Shown: positions 8,673-17,210 of the stretch, piece after piece
How positions within the stretch are numbered: the first letter of the stretch is position 1
Layout of the letters: the number at the start of each line of letters is the position of its first letter
Origin: Candidatus Pelagibacter sp. RS39
Lineage (GTDB): Bacteria > Pseudomonadota > Alphaproteobacteria > Pelagibacterales > Pelagibacteraceae
Assembly (NCBI RefSeq): GCF_002101315.1
Contig: NZ_CP020777.1
Location: forward strand, 124,001 to 188,000
Direction: 5' to 3'
Length of the DNA stretch: 64,000 bases
The notes under the pieces: generated by a model
Told to the model about the DNA's origin: nothing
Seen by the model: the letters and a program-made list of their open reading frames with translations, nothing else
Database searches by the model: none
Position numbers and translations under genes: made by a program

Positions 8673-9887
8673 CTAGATTATTTCCGTGTACTTTTGTCTT
8701 TTTCTAATTACATTAATCTTTGAACCTTTAATTAATAATTCTATTGGCTTAGGTCTTAAATTATAATTTGAGCTTAAAGACATACCGTAGGCGCCAACAT
8801 CGCATATAGCTATTAAATCATTTTCCTCTAATTTTTGAAATTTCTTTAACGTTATAAATTTATCAGTACTTTCGCAGATTGGACCAACAAATTCATAAGG
8901 TTTATTTGATATTTTACTAGATTTTATTACTGGCAATGTCATATGAAATGCCCCATATAATGCGGGTCTCATGAGATCATTCATAGCAGCATCTAAAATT
9001 ATAAATTTTTTCCTACCACTGTCTTTAATATAAATGACTTTACTAATTAATATGCCAGTATTGCCAATTATAGATCTACCAGGTTCAAAAATAATTTTTA
9101 CTTTATGTTTTTTGAGAAAATTATTAATTGCAGTGTTATACTTTTTATAATTAAGTTCTTTGTTTTTATCAGAATAATTAATTCCCATACCTCCTCCTAA
9201 ATCAATAAATTCGAATTGATGATTAGTCTTGTCTAAGATATGACTAACAGCTTTTAGCATTTTTCCATAGGGTCGATGATCTAAAATTTGACTACCTATG
9301 TGAACACTCAAACATTTTAAGTCTATGTTTTTTGAACTTTTACAAAAATCTACAATTTTATGAAATGTATTTTTATTTACTCCAAATTTATTCTCTTTTT
9401 TTCCAGTAGAAATTTGATTTAGTGTTTTTGCATCTGTATTAGGATTAAGTCTAACTCCAACTCTCACTTTTTTGTTCTTTAATTTTGCAAGTCTATTGAT
9501 TTCCATTATTTCACTTAATGACTCAGCGTTAATGAGAAGTATTTTTTTATTTATTGCAAAATTTAACTCACTAGAAGTTTTCCCAACTCCAGAAAATACT
9601 ATTTTATTTGGCTTTATTCCTGCTTTTATGGCCATCATAAGCTCACCTAAAGAAACTACATCAGCTCCTAAACCAAATTTTTTAATTTCTCTAATTAAAT
9701 TAACATTAGTATTAGATTTCACTGCAAAACAAATTAAAGGTGAAAAAGATTTAAAATTTTTTTTAAAATTACTTACATTTTCTTTTAATTTTGAATATGA
9801 ATAACAATAAAAAGGTGTTCCAAATTTTTTAGCTATTCTCTGGAAATTGACCTTTTCCATTGTTAGTCTTTTATTAATATATTTCAT
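8673..9887 (-). CDS. lysA: Diaminopimelate decarboxylase
   Basis: PLP-dependent last step of lysine synthesis, converting meso-diaminopimelate to L-lysine. PLP lysine is Lys57 in CFAVKSNTN; also seen are VHIGSQI, a glycine loop DLGGGMGI, EPGRSIIGNTG and the inter-subunit catalytic Cys in GPICESTDKF. Length 404 is normal for the alanine-racemase-fold decarboxylase. The ATG at 9887 overlaps the stop of the small lipoprotein (ATGA), favouring it over an internal ATG nine codons later at 9860. The order argH, lipoprotein, lysA is shared with many proteobacteria. Confidence 0.96.
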   Translation of the reverse strand: MKYINKRLTMEKVNFQRIAKKFGTPFYCYSYSKLKENVSNFKKNFKSFSPLICFAVKSNTNVNLIREIKKFGLGADVVSLGELMMAIKAGIKPNKIVFSGVGKTSSELNFAINKKILLINAESLSEIMEINRLAKLKNKKVRVGVRLNPNTDAKTLNQISTGKKENKFGVNKNTFHKIVDFCKSSKNIDLKCLSVHIGSQILDHRPYGKMLKAVSHILDKTNHQFEFIDLGGGMGINYSDKNKELNYKKYNTAINNFLKKHKVKIIFEPGRSIIGNTGILISKVIYIKDSGRKKFIILDAAMNDLMRPALYGAFHMTLPVIKSSKISNKPYEFVGPICESTDKFITLKKFQKLEENDLIAICDVGAYGMSLSSNYNLRPKPIELLIKGSKINVIRKRQKYTEII

Positions 9888-10018
9888 GAAGTTTTGTTAA
9901 TTATAATTGTTGGTATTTCAATTTCTTTGTTTAAAGCTTTATATTCAGGGTCACTTTTCTTTCCACAAGAAACTAAAATACAACAAACTAAAATAACAAA
10001 TGTAATTTTTTTAATCAT
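9884..10018 (-). CDS. Small lipoprotein, LptM/YifL-like, between argH and lysA
   Basis: A 44-residue gene. The ATG at 10018 overlaps the argH stop and its TGA overlaps the lysA ATG, both by four bases, so it fills the space between the two genes exactly. The product starts MIKKITFVILVCCILVSCG, a signal peptide with a lipobox (LVSC; probable lipidation Cys at residue 18), followed by GKKSDPEYKALNKE. Position upstream of lysA and the Cys-Gly-x-Lys start of the mature part match the LptM (YifL) family, which in E. coli assists maturation of the LPS translocon LptDE. The family assignment is inference; the gene and its lipobox are seen. Confidence 0.75.
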   Translation of the reverse strand: MIKKITFVILVCCILVSCGKKSDPEYKALNKEIEIPTIIINKTS

Positions 10019-11406
10019 TTTAATTTTTTATATTTCCTTATCATCTTTTTGATATTATCAAAAGATGTTCCACCATAAGATTTTTTGGAATTGACAGAAT
10101 TCTTTAAATCAAACACTTTTAGCACATCATTTGTTAATGTTGGCTCTATCTTTTTTAAGTCTTCTAAGGATAATTCATTTAGTTTTTTCTTTTTCTTTTC
10201 AGCTAAATTCACTAGTAAAGCTGTTTTTTGGTAAGCTTTCCTAAAAGACATTGAATTATTCTTAACAAGATAATCTGCTAAATCTGTTGCAGTAATGTAA
10301 CCTGAGTATGCTAATTCAAGCATTCTTTTTTTATTAGGACTTACATTTTTAAGAATTTCATTAAATATTTTTAAACTTTCAAACAGAACATCATATGATT
10401 TAAAAATAATTTCTTTATCATCTTGAAGATCTTTGAAGTATGAAAGAGGCAATCCCTTTAATATAGTAAACATTGAAAATAAATTGCCAAAGGTAATTCC
10501 TGATTTACCTCTTAAGTGCTCTAAAAGATCAGGATTTTTTTTTTGTGGCATTATTGATGAACCAGTCACTATTTTGTCTGAGAGGTTAATTAGATTAAAT
10601 CCGTCAGAATTCCAGATAATTAATTCCTCAGAAATTCTTGATAAATGCAATGAACAAACAGAAACACTATAAAGAAAATCTAAAACGAAATCTCTATCTG
10701 CTACAGTATCGATTGAATTATTTGTAGGTCTTTTAAAACCAAGTTTTTTTGTCGTATAGTTTCTGTCAATATTAAATGAAGTTCCGGTTAATGCAGCAAC
10801 ACCTAATGGGTTTTCATTTAAACTGTCTAAATTGTTCTCAAATCTGTCTTTGTCTCTTTTAAACATCTCTACGTACGCCATTAGATAGTGTGCAAATGAA
10901 ACTGCTTGTGCATTTTTTAAATGAGTAAAACCTGGCATAATAGTATCTACATTTTTTTCAGCTAAATTAATTGAATTTTTAATTACATTATTTAACATCA
11001 CACTAATTTTTTGATTTGCTGATTTAATCCAGATCTTAAAGTCGGTTATTACCTGGTCGTTTCTAGATCTTGCTGTGTGAACATATCCCGCTTCTTCACC
11101 AATTATTTGAAACAGCCGGTTTTCAATATTAATATGAATGTCCTCGTATTTTTTATTAAATTCAAATTTTTTATTAGATATTTCTTTTTCAATTCTATTT
11201 AGTCCATAAATAATTTTATTTTTTGTTCTAAAAGAAATTATTTTTTGTTTAAATAACATTTCTACATGAGCAATAGAACCATTTATATCCTCTTTATACA
11301 GTCTTTTATCCACATCAATAGAGCTACCTATTTTTTGTGAGAGATTAGAAGAATTATTTTTAATTCTTGTATTCCATATTGTCTGGTTGTTTTTATTTTT
11401 TACCAT
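10015..11406 (-). CDS. argH: Argininosuccinate lyase
   Basis: Splits argininosuccinate into arginine and fumarate, the last step of arginine synthesis. The 463-residue protein carries the fumarase/aspartase superfamily signature GSSIMPQKKNPD, the conserved HTARSRNDQV block and the PGFTHLKNAQ block with the catalytic His. It belongs to a minus-strand run with the small lipoprotein, lysA and plsC. Its start codon is only 24 bases from the start of the divergent tlpA-like gene, so the two must use overlapping promoters or promoters inside each other's 5' ends. Confidence 0.97.
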   Translation of the reverse strand: MVKNKNNQTIWNTRIKNNSSNLSQKIGSSIDVDKRLYKEDINGSIAHVEMLFKQKIISFRTKNKIIYGLNRIEKEISNKKFEFNKKYEDIHINIENRLFQIIGEEAGYVHTARSRNDQVITDFKIWIKSANQKISVMLNNVIKNSINLAEKNVDTIMPGFTHLKNAQAVSFAHYLMAYVEMFKRDKDRFENNLDSLNENPLGVAALTGTSFNIDRNYTTKKLGFKRPTNNSIDTVADRDFVLDFLYSVSVCSLHLSRISEELIIWNSDGFNLINLSDKIVTGSSIMPQKKNPDLLEHLRGKSGITFGNLFSMFTILKGLPLSYFKDLQDDKEIIFKSYDVLFESLKIFNEILKNVSPNKKRMLELAYSGYITATDLADYLVKNNSMSFRKAYQKTALLVNLAEKKKKKLNELSLEDLKKIEPTLTNDVLKVFDLKNSVNSKKSYGGTSFDNIKKMIRKYKKLK

Positions 11407-11430
11407 GATAATTAATTATACCCATTAAAC

Positions 11431-11940
11431 ATGAGATTATTAATAATATTTATTTTAATGCTATCAAATTCTTTTGCTAGTGACGCTTCCGGTATAAAAA
11501 ATTTAGTCATTAATAAAGAGTTAAAAAATTACAGTGATATAACGTTTTTAAACATTAAAAATAAAGAATTAAACTTAAATGATTATAAAGGAAATCTAAT
11601 TTTATTGAATTTTTGGGCAACTTGGTGTGCTCCATGTAAAGATGAAATGCCATCTTTAGATTTGTTAGCTGAAAATCCAAATTTAGATAATCTGAAGATA
11701 TTTCCTATAAATATTGGTAAAGATACTAGTCAAAAATCTTTAACTTTCTTTGAAGATTTGAAGATAAAAAATTTAGAAATTTATTTTGATTCACCCAATA
11801 CATTGGCAAAAAAATTTAAATTAAGAGGTCTTCCCACAACTATACTTTTTAACAAAGATGGACTAGAGTTTGCGAGAATAATTGGATCAATCGACTTTGT
11901 TGATGAAAAATTTATTGAGTGGTTAAGTAATTTTAATTAA
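11431..11940 (+). CDS. TlpA/ResA-like exported thiol-disulfide oxidoreductase
   Basis: A thioredoxin-fold protein of 169 residues with an N-terminal signal sequence (about 1-17, RLLIIFILMLSNSFA) and the redox motif WCAPC (Cys66 and Cys69) inside NFWATWCAPCKDEMPSL. The cis-proline region LRGLPTTILF follows. TlpA/ResA proteins keep cysteines reduced in the periplasm, for example during cytochrome c or cytochrome oxidase assembly. The argH-tlpA divergent pair recurs in alphaproteobacteria. The specific client is not shown by the sequence. Confidence 0.87.
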   Translation: MRLLIIFILMLSNSFASDASGIKNLVINKELKNYSDITFLNIKNKELNLNDYKGNLILLNFWATWCAPCKDEMPSLDLLAENPNLDNLKIFPINIGKDTSQKSLTFFEDLKIKNLEIYFDSPNTLAKKFKLRGLPTTILFNKDGLEFARIIGSIDFVDEKFIEWLSNFN

Positions 11941-12140
11941 TTTTTAAAAAAATATGCAAAAGCAACTAAGGCTATAATTGCTATAAATTGTAACAAGACT
12001 CTTAACTGCATTAATTTATTAGAGTATTTCTTACTTGTTTCTCCACCTTTGAATAAAGTTCCAATACCAAGAATTAGAACTAAACCAACAGCCACTAGTA
12101 AGATTATAGATAAAATTTTTACTAATATTCCAGAAATCAT
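11937..12140 (-). CDS. HIG1-like twin-transmembrane protein
   Basis: Starting at the ATG at 12140 the product is 67 residues with two hydrophobic helices (about 3-25 and 47-64) joined by a basic loop containing SNKLMQLRVLLQF. That loop fits the alphaproteobacterial HIG1-domain pattern N-x-LM-x-x-R-V-x-x-Q. HIG1 proteins in mitochondria and bacteria associate with respiratory oxidases. The frame remains open upstream to 12257, but that extension runs into the start of the divergent esterase gene at 12190 and looks non-coding, so the shorter form is preferred. The stop interlocks with that of the tlpA-like gene. Confidence 0.7.
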   Translation of the reverse strand: MISGILVKILSIILLVAVGLVLILGIGTLFKGGETSKKYSNKLMQLRVLLQFIAIIALVAFAYFFKN

Positions 12141-12189
12141 AAAATTATAGTAGGCTGTTTTATAGATAAAAAAACATAAATCAATTACT

Positions 12190-12843
12190 ATGACATTTTG
12201 CCTTGATACAACCATTATAAAACCAGAAAAAGATGTAAAAATTGAAAACGCAGTCATTTTACTACACGGTTACGGAGGTGATGGCAAAGATATAAGTATG
12301 CTTTCATTAAATTGGAAAAGACACCTTACAAATACAATTTTTCTCTGCCCGAATGGTCATGAACCTTGTCCAATAAATCCATCTGGGTATCAATGGTTTG
12401 ATCTTACAAAAGATGATCCAAAATACATTTTAGATGAAACAATCAAGGCTGAAAAAAAACTCAATCAATTCATAGATGAAGTAAAAAATAGATATAATCT
12501 AGAAAACGATAAAATTTGTTTATCTGGTTTTAGTCAAGGATGTATGATGTCAATTAATTTAGGGCTTACATCTAAAAATAAATTTAGTTGTGTAGTAGGT
12601 TTTTCTGGCAAGATTATTAATCAAGAAGATCTCAAGCAAAGAAAGAGAACATCAACAAATATTCTTTTAATTCATGGTGATTCTGATCAAGTTGTCTCAC
12701 CCAATTATATGTTAGAGGCAAAAGATTTCTTTATCAGATCTAATATTGAAATAGAGACCCATTTAATTAAGAATTGTGACCATCATATTCCAATCGAAGC
12801 TTCCAGCATAGCATTAAATTATATTTTAAAAAAAATAAAATGA
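12190..12843 (+). CDS. Phospholipase/carboxylesterase family alpha/beta hydrolase
   Basis: Serine hydrolase of the acyl-protein-thioesterase/carboxylesterase family, 217 residues with no signal peptide, probably cytoplasmic. Seen: the oxyanion segment ILLHGYGGDGKD (23-34), nucleophile Ser115 in SGFSQGC, the acid Asp in HGDSDQVV and the catalytic His in CDHHIP. Natural substrate unknown; family members cleave short-chain or lysophospholipid esters. It is divergent from the HIG1-like gene, with about 50 bases between starts, and followed by an HNH protein. Confidence 0.85.
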   Translation: MTFCLDTTIIKPEKDVKIENAVILLHGYGGDGKDISMLSLNWKRHLTNTIFLCPNGHEPCPINPSGYQWFDLTKDDPKYILDETIKAEKKLNQFIDEVKNRYNLENDKICLSGFSQGCMMSINLGLTSKNKFSCVVGFSGKIINQEDLKQRKRTSTNILLIHGDSDQVVSPNYMLEAKDFFIRSNIEIETHLIKNCDHHIPIEASSIALNYILKKIK

Positions 12844-12888
12844 GTTCTTAATATTGAAATCATTTTTTATTTAAGTTAAAATTAATTT

Positions 12889-13458
12889 ATGAACAACTTC
12901 ATTGAACAAGATGTATCATTAGAAAAATGTCCTGCATTAGTTTTAAATGCTGATTATAGACCTTTAAGCTATTACCCTTTATCATTGTGGTCTTGGCAAG
13001 ATACAGTAAAGTCAGTTTTTTTAGATAGAGTAATTATAGTAAGTAGTTATGATAGAATTGTAAGAAGTCCATCATTCAAAATGCAGCTTCCAAGTGTTAT
13101 TGCTCTTAAAGATTACATAGTTCCACAATCTAAACCAAGTTTCACAAGATTTAATGTTTTTTTAAGGGATAAATTTTCTTGTCAATATTGTGGAAGTGGA
13201 GAGGAATTAACTTTTGATCATTTGTTACCAAGATCAAAAGGTGGAGAAACACACTGGGATAATGTTGTAACAGCATGTTCAGCATGCAATGTTAAGAAAG
13301 GTGGAAAATTGTTAAAATCTTCAGGAATGAAGCTCAATCAGTATCCTTATCAACCATCAACTGAAGATTTACATAGAAACGGAAAGAATTTCCCTCCAAA
13401 TTATTTACACAAAAGTTGGATGGACTATTTATATTGGGATGTTGAGCTAGAAGCTTAA
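12889..13458 (+). CDS. HNH endonuclease-domain protein
   Basis: A 189-residue protein with an HNH nuclease core in the second half: FSCQYCGSGEELTFDHLLPR, then ETHWDNVVTACSACNVKKGG. The Cys pairs CxxC and CxxC bind a structural zinc, and DH plus the Asn and His of the core form the active site. The N-terminal part (LVLNADYRPLSYYPLSLWSWQDTV) is typical of a widely conserved alphaproteobacterial HNH family with no known cellular role. It is a stable chromosomal gene here rather than part of a mobile or restriction locus. Confidence 0.88.
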   Translation: MNNFIEQDVSLEKCPALVLNADYRPLSYYPLSLWSWQDTVKSVFLDRVIIVSSYDRIVRSPSFKMQLPSVIALKDYIVPQSKPSFTRFNVFLRDKFSCQYCGSGEELTFDHLLPRSKGGETHWDNVVTACSACNVKKGGKLLKSSGMKLNQYPYQPSTEDLHRNGKNFPPNYLHKSWMDYLYWDVELEA

Positions 13459-13460
13459 AA

Positions 13461-13991
13461 TTAAATTTTCTCAGAGATATTTATTGCTAATTTAGATCCA
13501 GTTTTGATAATTCTATCCATTATAGCATAAAACCCTTTTTTTGTTGCACCCTCTTCATAAGCAATGTCCTTATGATCCAATTCATCTTGTCTAAATTTTG
13601 TTATTTTCTTTTTTAATTCTTCTTCTTCAGGACCTAGTTGATTAATTTGATCTAAATAATGTTTATCAATAACTTCTTCAACAGATGCCGTACATAGCAT
13701 TGCAGCTTTTTTACCTAATAGAGTAGAGCCGAAACCCAATCCAACACCTAATAAGTCCCATAAAGGCAAAAATTTTGTTGGTTCGATATTTCTTTTTTTT
13801 ATTTCGTCTTCAAAAAATTGACAATGCTCTATTTCGTGTTCTTTCATATCTTCAATTGTTTTTTTTAAACTTTCATTTTTTACAATAGTATTTAAAGCTA
13901 ACAATTGACCTTCATAGATCTTCACAGCGCCTCTCTCACCAGCATGATCAACTCTAATAAACTCTTGCACTCTTTTATCTTTTTTTTTCAT
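13461..13991 (-). CDS. coq7: Coq7-type 3-demethoxyubiquinol hydroxylase
   Basis: Di-iron hydroxylase of ubiquinone synthesis, adding the hydroxyl at ring position C6. The 176-residue protein has the repeated ferritin-like metal ligands of the Coq7/UbiF-replacement family: Glu in VDHAGERGAVKIYEGQ, EHEIEHCQFFE, Glu in VEEVIDKHYLDQ and the final DELDHKD. Probably membrane-associated. Its start lies 17 bases inside the end of dsbB. Together with ubiE and ubiB in this window it shows an aerobic ubiquinone pathway. Confidence 0.93.
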   Translation of the reverse strand: MKKKDKRVQEFIRVDHAGERGAVKIYEGQLLALNTIVKNESLKKTIEDMKEHEIEHCQFFEDEIKKRNIEPTKFLPLWDLLGVGLGFGSTLLGKKAAMLCTASVEEVIDKHYLDQINQLGPEEEELKKKITKFRQDELDHKDIAYEEGATKKGFYAIMDRIIKTGSKLAINISEKI

Positions 13992-14460
13992 ATTTATTAA
14001 AAATTTTTAAAAGCGTTATAATAAACAATAAACTAATTACAATATTAATGCTTGTGAGTGATAATCCAAAAACCCTAAATGTCACATCTCTACAGCTTAC
14101 TATTTTCTTACTTAATTGTTTTAGTAAATCCTCTTTAGTAATACTTTCAGTTAAACTCTTTACTCCACAAATAGATGACTCTTGAAAAAAACCTTGTTCA
14201 ATTCCAAAATGATAAAATGAAATGGCAAAAGAGAAGATGAAAGTAAGAATTAATAATAAAAGAAAGAATTCATGATTTTTTTTAATTAAAAAAATCATGA
14301 ATATTATCATAATACTTAATCCATAAGGAATTCTCTCTATTAAACATAAATTACATGGCTGATGTCCAAGAACATGTTCTATAAAAAAAGCAGAAATTAG
14401 AACAATAAAGCTAAATAGAAAAATTACTTTTAAGTAAAATTCAGTCTTTATATCAAACAT
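13975..14460 (-). CDS. dsbB: DsbB-family disulfide bond formation protein
   Basis: Inner-membrane enzyme that reoxidises a DsbA-type periplasmic oxidase and passes electrons to quinone. In 161 residues there are four hydrophobic helices (about 10-28, 45-60, 65-84, 128-153). The first redox pair is Cys36 and Cys39 in PCNLCLIERIPY, the second is Cys98 and Cys123 in the periplasmic loop. It overlaps the upstream YqaA/DedA gene by eight bases and coq7 by 17 bases. No dsbA is seen in the window. Confidence 0.85.
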   Translation of the reverse strand: MFDIKTEFYLKVIFLFSFIVLISAFFIEHVLGHQPCNLCLIERIPYGLSIMIIFMIFLIKKNHEFFLLLLILTFIFSFAISFYHFGIEQGFFQESSICGVKSLTESITKEDLLKQLSKKIVSCRDVTFRVFGLSLTSINIVISLLFIITLLKIFNKYEKKR

Positions 14461-15058
14461 TAGATTTAAAAATTAGATAAACTACTAATCCAATAATAAC
14501 AATTAATATTCCAATTATCGTAAACCATTTTGACCCATGTTTATCCATAAATTCGTTAAATAAGTGTCCAAACTTATAAGAGAGATATGAAACTAAAAAA
14601 AATCTTAACCCTCTAGAAATTAAACTTATTAAAACAAAAATTACAAAATTAAATCCGATGAGACCACTTGCGATTGTAAAAACTTTATAAGGGAGAGGAG
14701 TAAAGCCTGCTAAAAAAAGTATTCCTAGCCAAGCATAAAAACCATCATTTTTAATCAGGCTTTCTTTTAAATTATATAGTTTATCCTCATAACCATAAAA
14801 ATTCATAATATGTGCTCCAAATTCGAAAAAGAATGCTCCAATTACATAACCAAGCATACCACCTAAAACTGAAAATATTGTTGTTATAAAAAAGATTTTT
14901 TTAAAATCAGTTTTTTTGGAGATTACCATTGGAACAACCATGACGTCTGGGGGAATAGGAAAAAATGAACTTTCGACAAATGACACAATCGCTAAGTAAT
15001 ATTTAGAACTTTTGTGACCCGCCAAATCTAAACATTTTTTGTAAAGATTTTTAAACAT
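14453..15058 (-). CDS. YqaA/DedA-family (VTT domain) membrane protein
   Basis: A 201-residue integral membrane protein with about five hydrophobic segments. It contains the family pattern ESSFFPIPPDVMVVPMV and a later GFTPLPYKVFTIASG, both typical of the YqaA branch of the DedA/SNARE-associated superfamily. DedA-superfamily proteins have been linked to lipid-carrier flipping and membrane homeostasis; the substrate of this branch is not established. It opens a minus-strand run with dsbB and coq7. Confidence 0.82.
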   Translation of the reverse strand: MFKNLYKKCLDLAGHKSSKYYLAIVSFVESSFFPIPPDVMVVPMVISKKTDFKKIFFITTIFSVLGGMLGYVIGAFFFEFGAHIMNFYGYEDKLYNLKESLIKNDGFYAWLGILFLAGFTPLPYKVFTIASGLIGFNFVIFVLISLISRGLRFFLVSYLSYKFGHLFNEFMDKHGSKWFTIIGILIVIIGLVVYLIFKSNV

Positions 15059-15116
15059 TTTTTGGTTTTAATATAATTTTAGTTCTTATACTATTTAATA
15101 AATTAATAAACAATCA

Positions 15117-15201
15117 GGGCGAATGGCGGAACTGGTAGACGCGCACGACTCAAAATCGTGTTTCGCAAGAAGTGAGAGTTCGATTCTCTCTTCGCCCACC
15201 A
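15117..15201 (+). tRNA. tRNA-Leu(CAA)
   Basis: Acceptor stem GGGCGAA pairs with TTCGCCC, followed by discriminator A and an encoded CCA. The anticodon stem CACGA/TCGTG encloses the loop CTCAAAA, giving anticodon CAA (codon UUG). A long variable arm and the T arm with GTTCGATTC are present, as expected for leucine tRNA. The acyl-CoA synthetase start codon lies four bases after the CCA. Confidence 0.96.
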
Positions 15202-15205
15202 TTTT

Positions 15206-16913
15206 ATGCAATTAAGTAGAATAAACAATTTAGTAGAACTTTTTTTTACAAAGTATGAGGAAATAAACTCAGTTGGTGATAAGCGATTTTTAAAATGGTT
15301 AAAAGAAAATGAAAAAGATTTTTTAACTTGGCAACAAGTTGCATTAAAAATTCAAATTTTTTCTGAGTACTTAAGAACCAAGTTAAATAAAGGAGACCGG
15401 TGCATACTATTATCTGAAAATCGACCTGAATGGCTTATCTCTGATATATCAATAATGAATGCAGGTGGTGTCACAGTGCCATTATTTACAACTTATTCAG
15501 AGAAAGACTATGAATACATCATTAATGATTGTAAACCGAAAATTTGCGTCGTCTCGAATGAAATCCAATTAAAAAAAATTGAAAAATTTATCTCTGATGA
15601 GATAAAAGTTCTTTCTATTGAAAAGATAATAAGTAGTGAAAGAGTTGAGAACATAGAAAATATTTTCAATGAACATTCAAAAAAAAATAAATCAAATCCT
15701 CATATAAGTTTTAATCAAAATCTTGAAAGAAAAGATCTTGCCTGCATTATTTATACATCTGGTACGACTGGTAATCCTAAAGGAGTGATGCTTAGTCATG
15801 GGGGAATTTTATCAAATTGTGAAGGAGCCCAAGAAATATTAAATCAATTAGTTCAAGATAGTGAACCCACCTTTTTGACATGGTTACCCTTATCTCATTC
15901 ATATGAACATGCAGTTCAATTTGTCCAAATCTCACTTGGTGCAAAAATTTATTATGCTGAAAGCCTAGAGAAGTTACTATCCAATATGTCTATTGCAAAA
16001 CCTACGATTATGACAGCTGTTCCTAGATTTTATCAAAATCTGTACAGTAAAATTTCAATGAATTTTTCAAAGCAAAAAGGTTTTAAGAAAAAATTGATAT
16101 CATCAACTATCTCACTAGGAACTAAAGAACTTAATAATAAGAGTTTTACATTGAGGGAAAAATTAATTAATTTTTTTTGTGAAAAACTAGTTAGAAAAAA
16201 GATTAAGAATCAGTTTGGTGGAAAACTAAAGGCCTTTGTATCTGGGGGGGGGTGCCTTAGACCAAAAAATTGGAGAATTTTTAAACGCTATAGGATTACC
16301 CACTCTTCAAGGTTACGGTCTTACCGAGGCCTCACCTGTTGTGAGTTGTAATATTCCTGGAAAAATCAGAATCGACACAGTTGGGCCTCCTTTTAAAACA
16401 AACCAGGTAAATATAGCTGAAGATGGTGAAATTTTAGTAAAAGGTGAAAATGTCATGCTTGGTTATTGGAATATGAAAAAAGAAACAGACGCTGTAATAA
16501 GAAATGGCTGGTTACATACTGGTGATATTGGGGAAATCACAAAGGATGGAAACTTAAAAATTACAGATAGGAAGAAAGAAATAATAGTTAGCCTTGGTGG
16601 AGATAACATTTCACCGTCTAAAATTGAAAATTTATTATGTTTAAATGAAAAAATTAAACAAAGTTTTGTTTACGGAGACAAAAAAACTTATTTAGTTGCT
16701 TTAATTGTTTCTGAAAGTTGTGAAAATAGAAAAGAAATTGAAATTTTTTTAGAAAATATAAATAAAACTTTATCTTTAGTGGAAAAAGTTAAAAAATTTA
16801 AATTAATTGAAGAAGAATTTACAATCGACAATGGAATGTTAACACCAACATTAAAACTAAAAAGAAAAAAAATTTTGGATAAATATAAAGGTGATTTAGA
16901 AAAACTTTATTAA
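15206..16913 (+). pseudogene. Long-chain acyl-CoA synthetase (FadD/FAA1-like), interrupted by a +1 frameshift
   Basis: AMP-forming acyl-CoA ligase read in two pieces: 15206-16351 (N-terminal) and a different frame to 16913 (C-terminal). The frame changes at a run of nine G at 16244-16252. With eight G, the reading continues as VSGGGALDQKIGEFLNAIGL and yields one protein of 568 residues. Family motifs are IIYTSGTTGNPKGVML in the first piece and GYGLTEASPVVS, GWLHTGDIGE and ITDRKKEIIV in the second, all intact. The rest of the gene shows no decay, so this may be a sequencing or assembly error, a slippage-switched gene or a recent mutation. Function when intact: fatty-acid activation. Confidence 0.88.
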
Positions 16914-17032
16914 TTTATTAATAATATTTGATTATAAAGCGCATAAACATTAACTTTTTTACACTTAAAAAAAATATAAAAATATTATTTTTATAAAATT
17001 TTTTTTCAAAATTTTTTACTTTAATTAAAGAA

Positions 17033-17089
17033 TTGACATAACGTGTATAAAAAAATAAAAATAAGTTAATCGCGAATCAATTTGATTCG
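17033..17089 (+). promoter_or_regulatory. Promoter and palindrome upstream of the polycationic mini-gene
   Basis: A perfect -35 hexamer TTGACA lies at 17033-17038. A weak -10 (TAAAAA, 17056-17061) sits 17 bases downstream. Near the expected transcription start is a perfect inverted repeat CGAATCAA-T-TTGATTCG at 17073-17089, a plausible operator or a short 5' leader hairpin. A good Shine-Dalgarno GGGAG (17102-17106) precedes the ATG at 17113 by six bases, which is unusual here because most starts in the window lack one. The upstream 16914-17032 is AT-rich with no gene seen. Confidence 0.5.
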
Positions 17090-17112
17090 TTTAACTAAAA
17101 AGGGAGCTAAAG

Positions 17113-17190
17113 ATGCCTAAGAGAAGAAAAAAAGCAAAGAAGGCTAAGAAAAAAGCTAAGAAAAAAGCTAAAAAAAGAAGAAGAAGATAA
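17113..17190 (+). CDS. 25-residue lysine/arginine-rich polycationic peptide
   Basis: A tiny gene with its own TTGACA promoter, palindrome, Shine-Dalgarno and terminator. The product starts Met-Pro and then uses only Lys (13), Arg (6) and Ala (4), in AKKK-type repeats ending in four Arg; it has no acidic, aromatic or aliphatic side chains beyond Ala and Met1. It should be disordered and bind nucleic acid. It resembles histone H1/HU tails in composition and the lysine-rich tail of the neighbouring CarD protein. I do not recognise a named family. A non-coding RNA transcribed from the same promoter cannot be excluded, since A-rich DNA inflates lysine codons; the SD and GC-containing codons argue for a protein. 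Confidence 0.65.
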   Translation: MPKRRKKAKKAKKKAKKKAKKRRRR

Positions 17191-17210
17191 TAACTTAGTA
17201 TTCTTTATAA

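Noticed and set aside
15206..16913. Programmed ribosomal frameshift in the acyl-CoA synthetase
   Set aside because: No SD-like stimulator or pseudoknot is seen and the needed shift is in a plain G run; a sequence error or slippage mutation is simpler.
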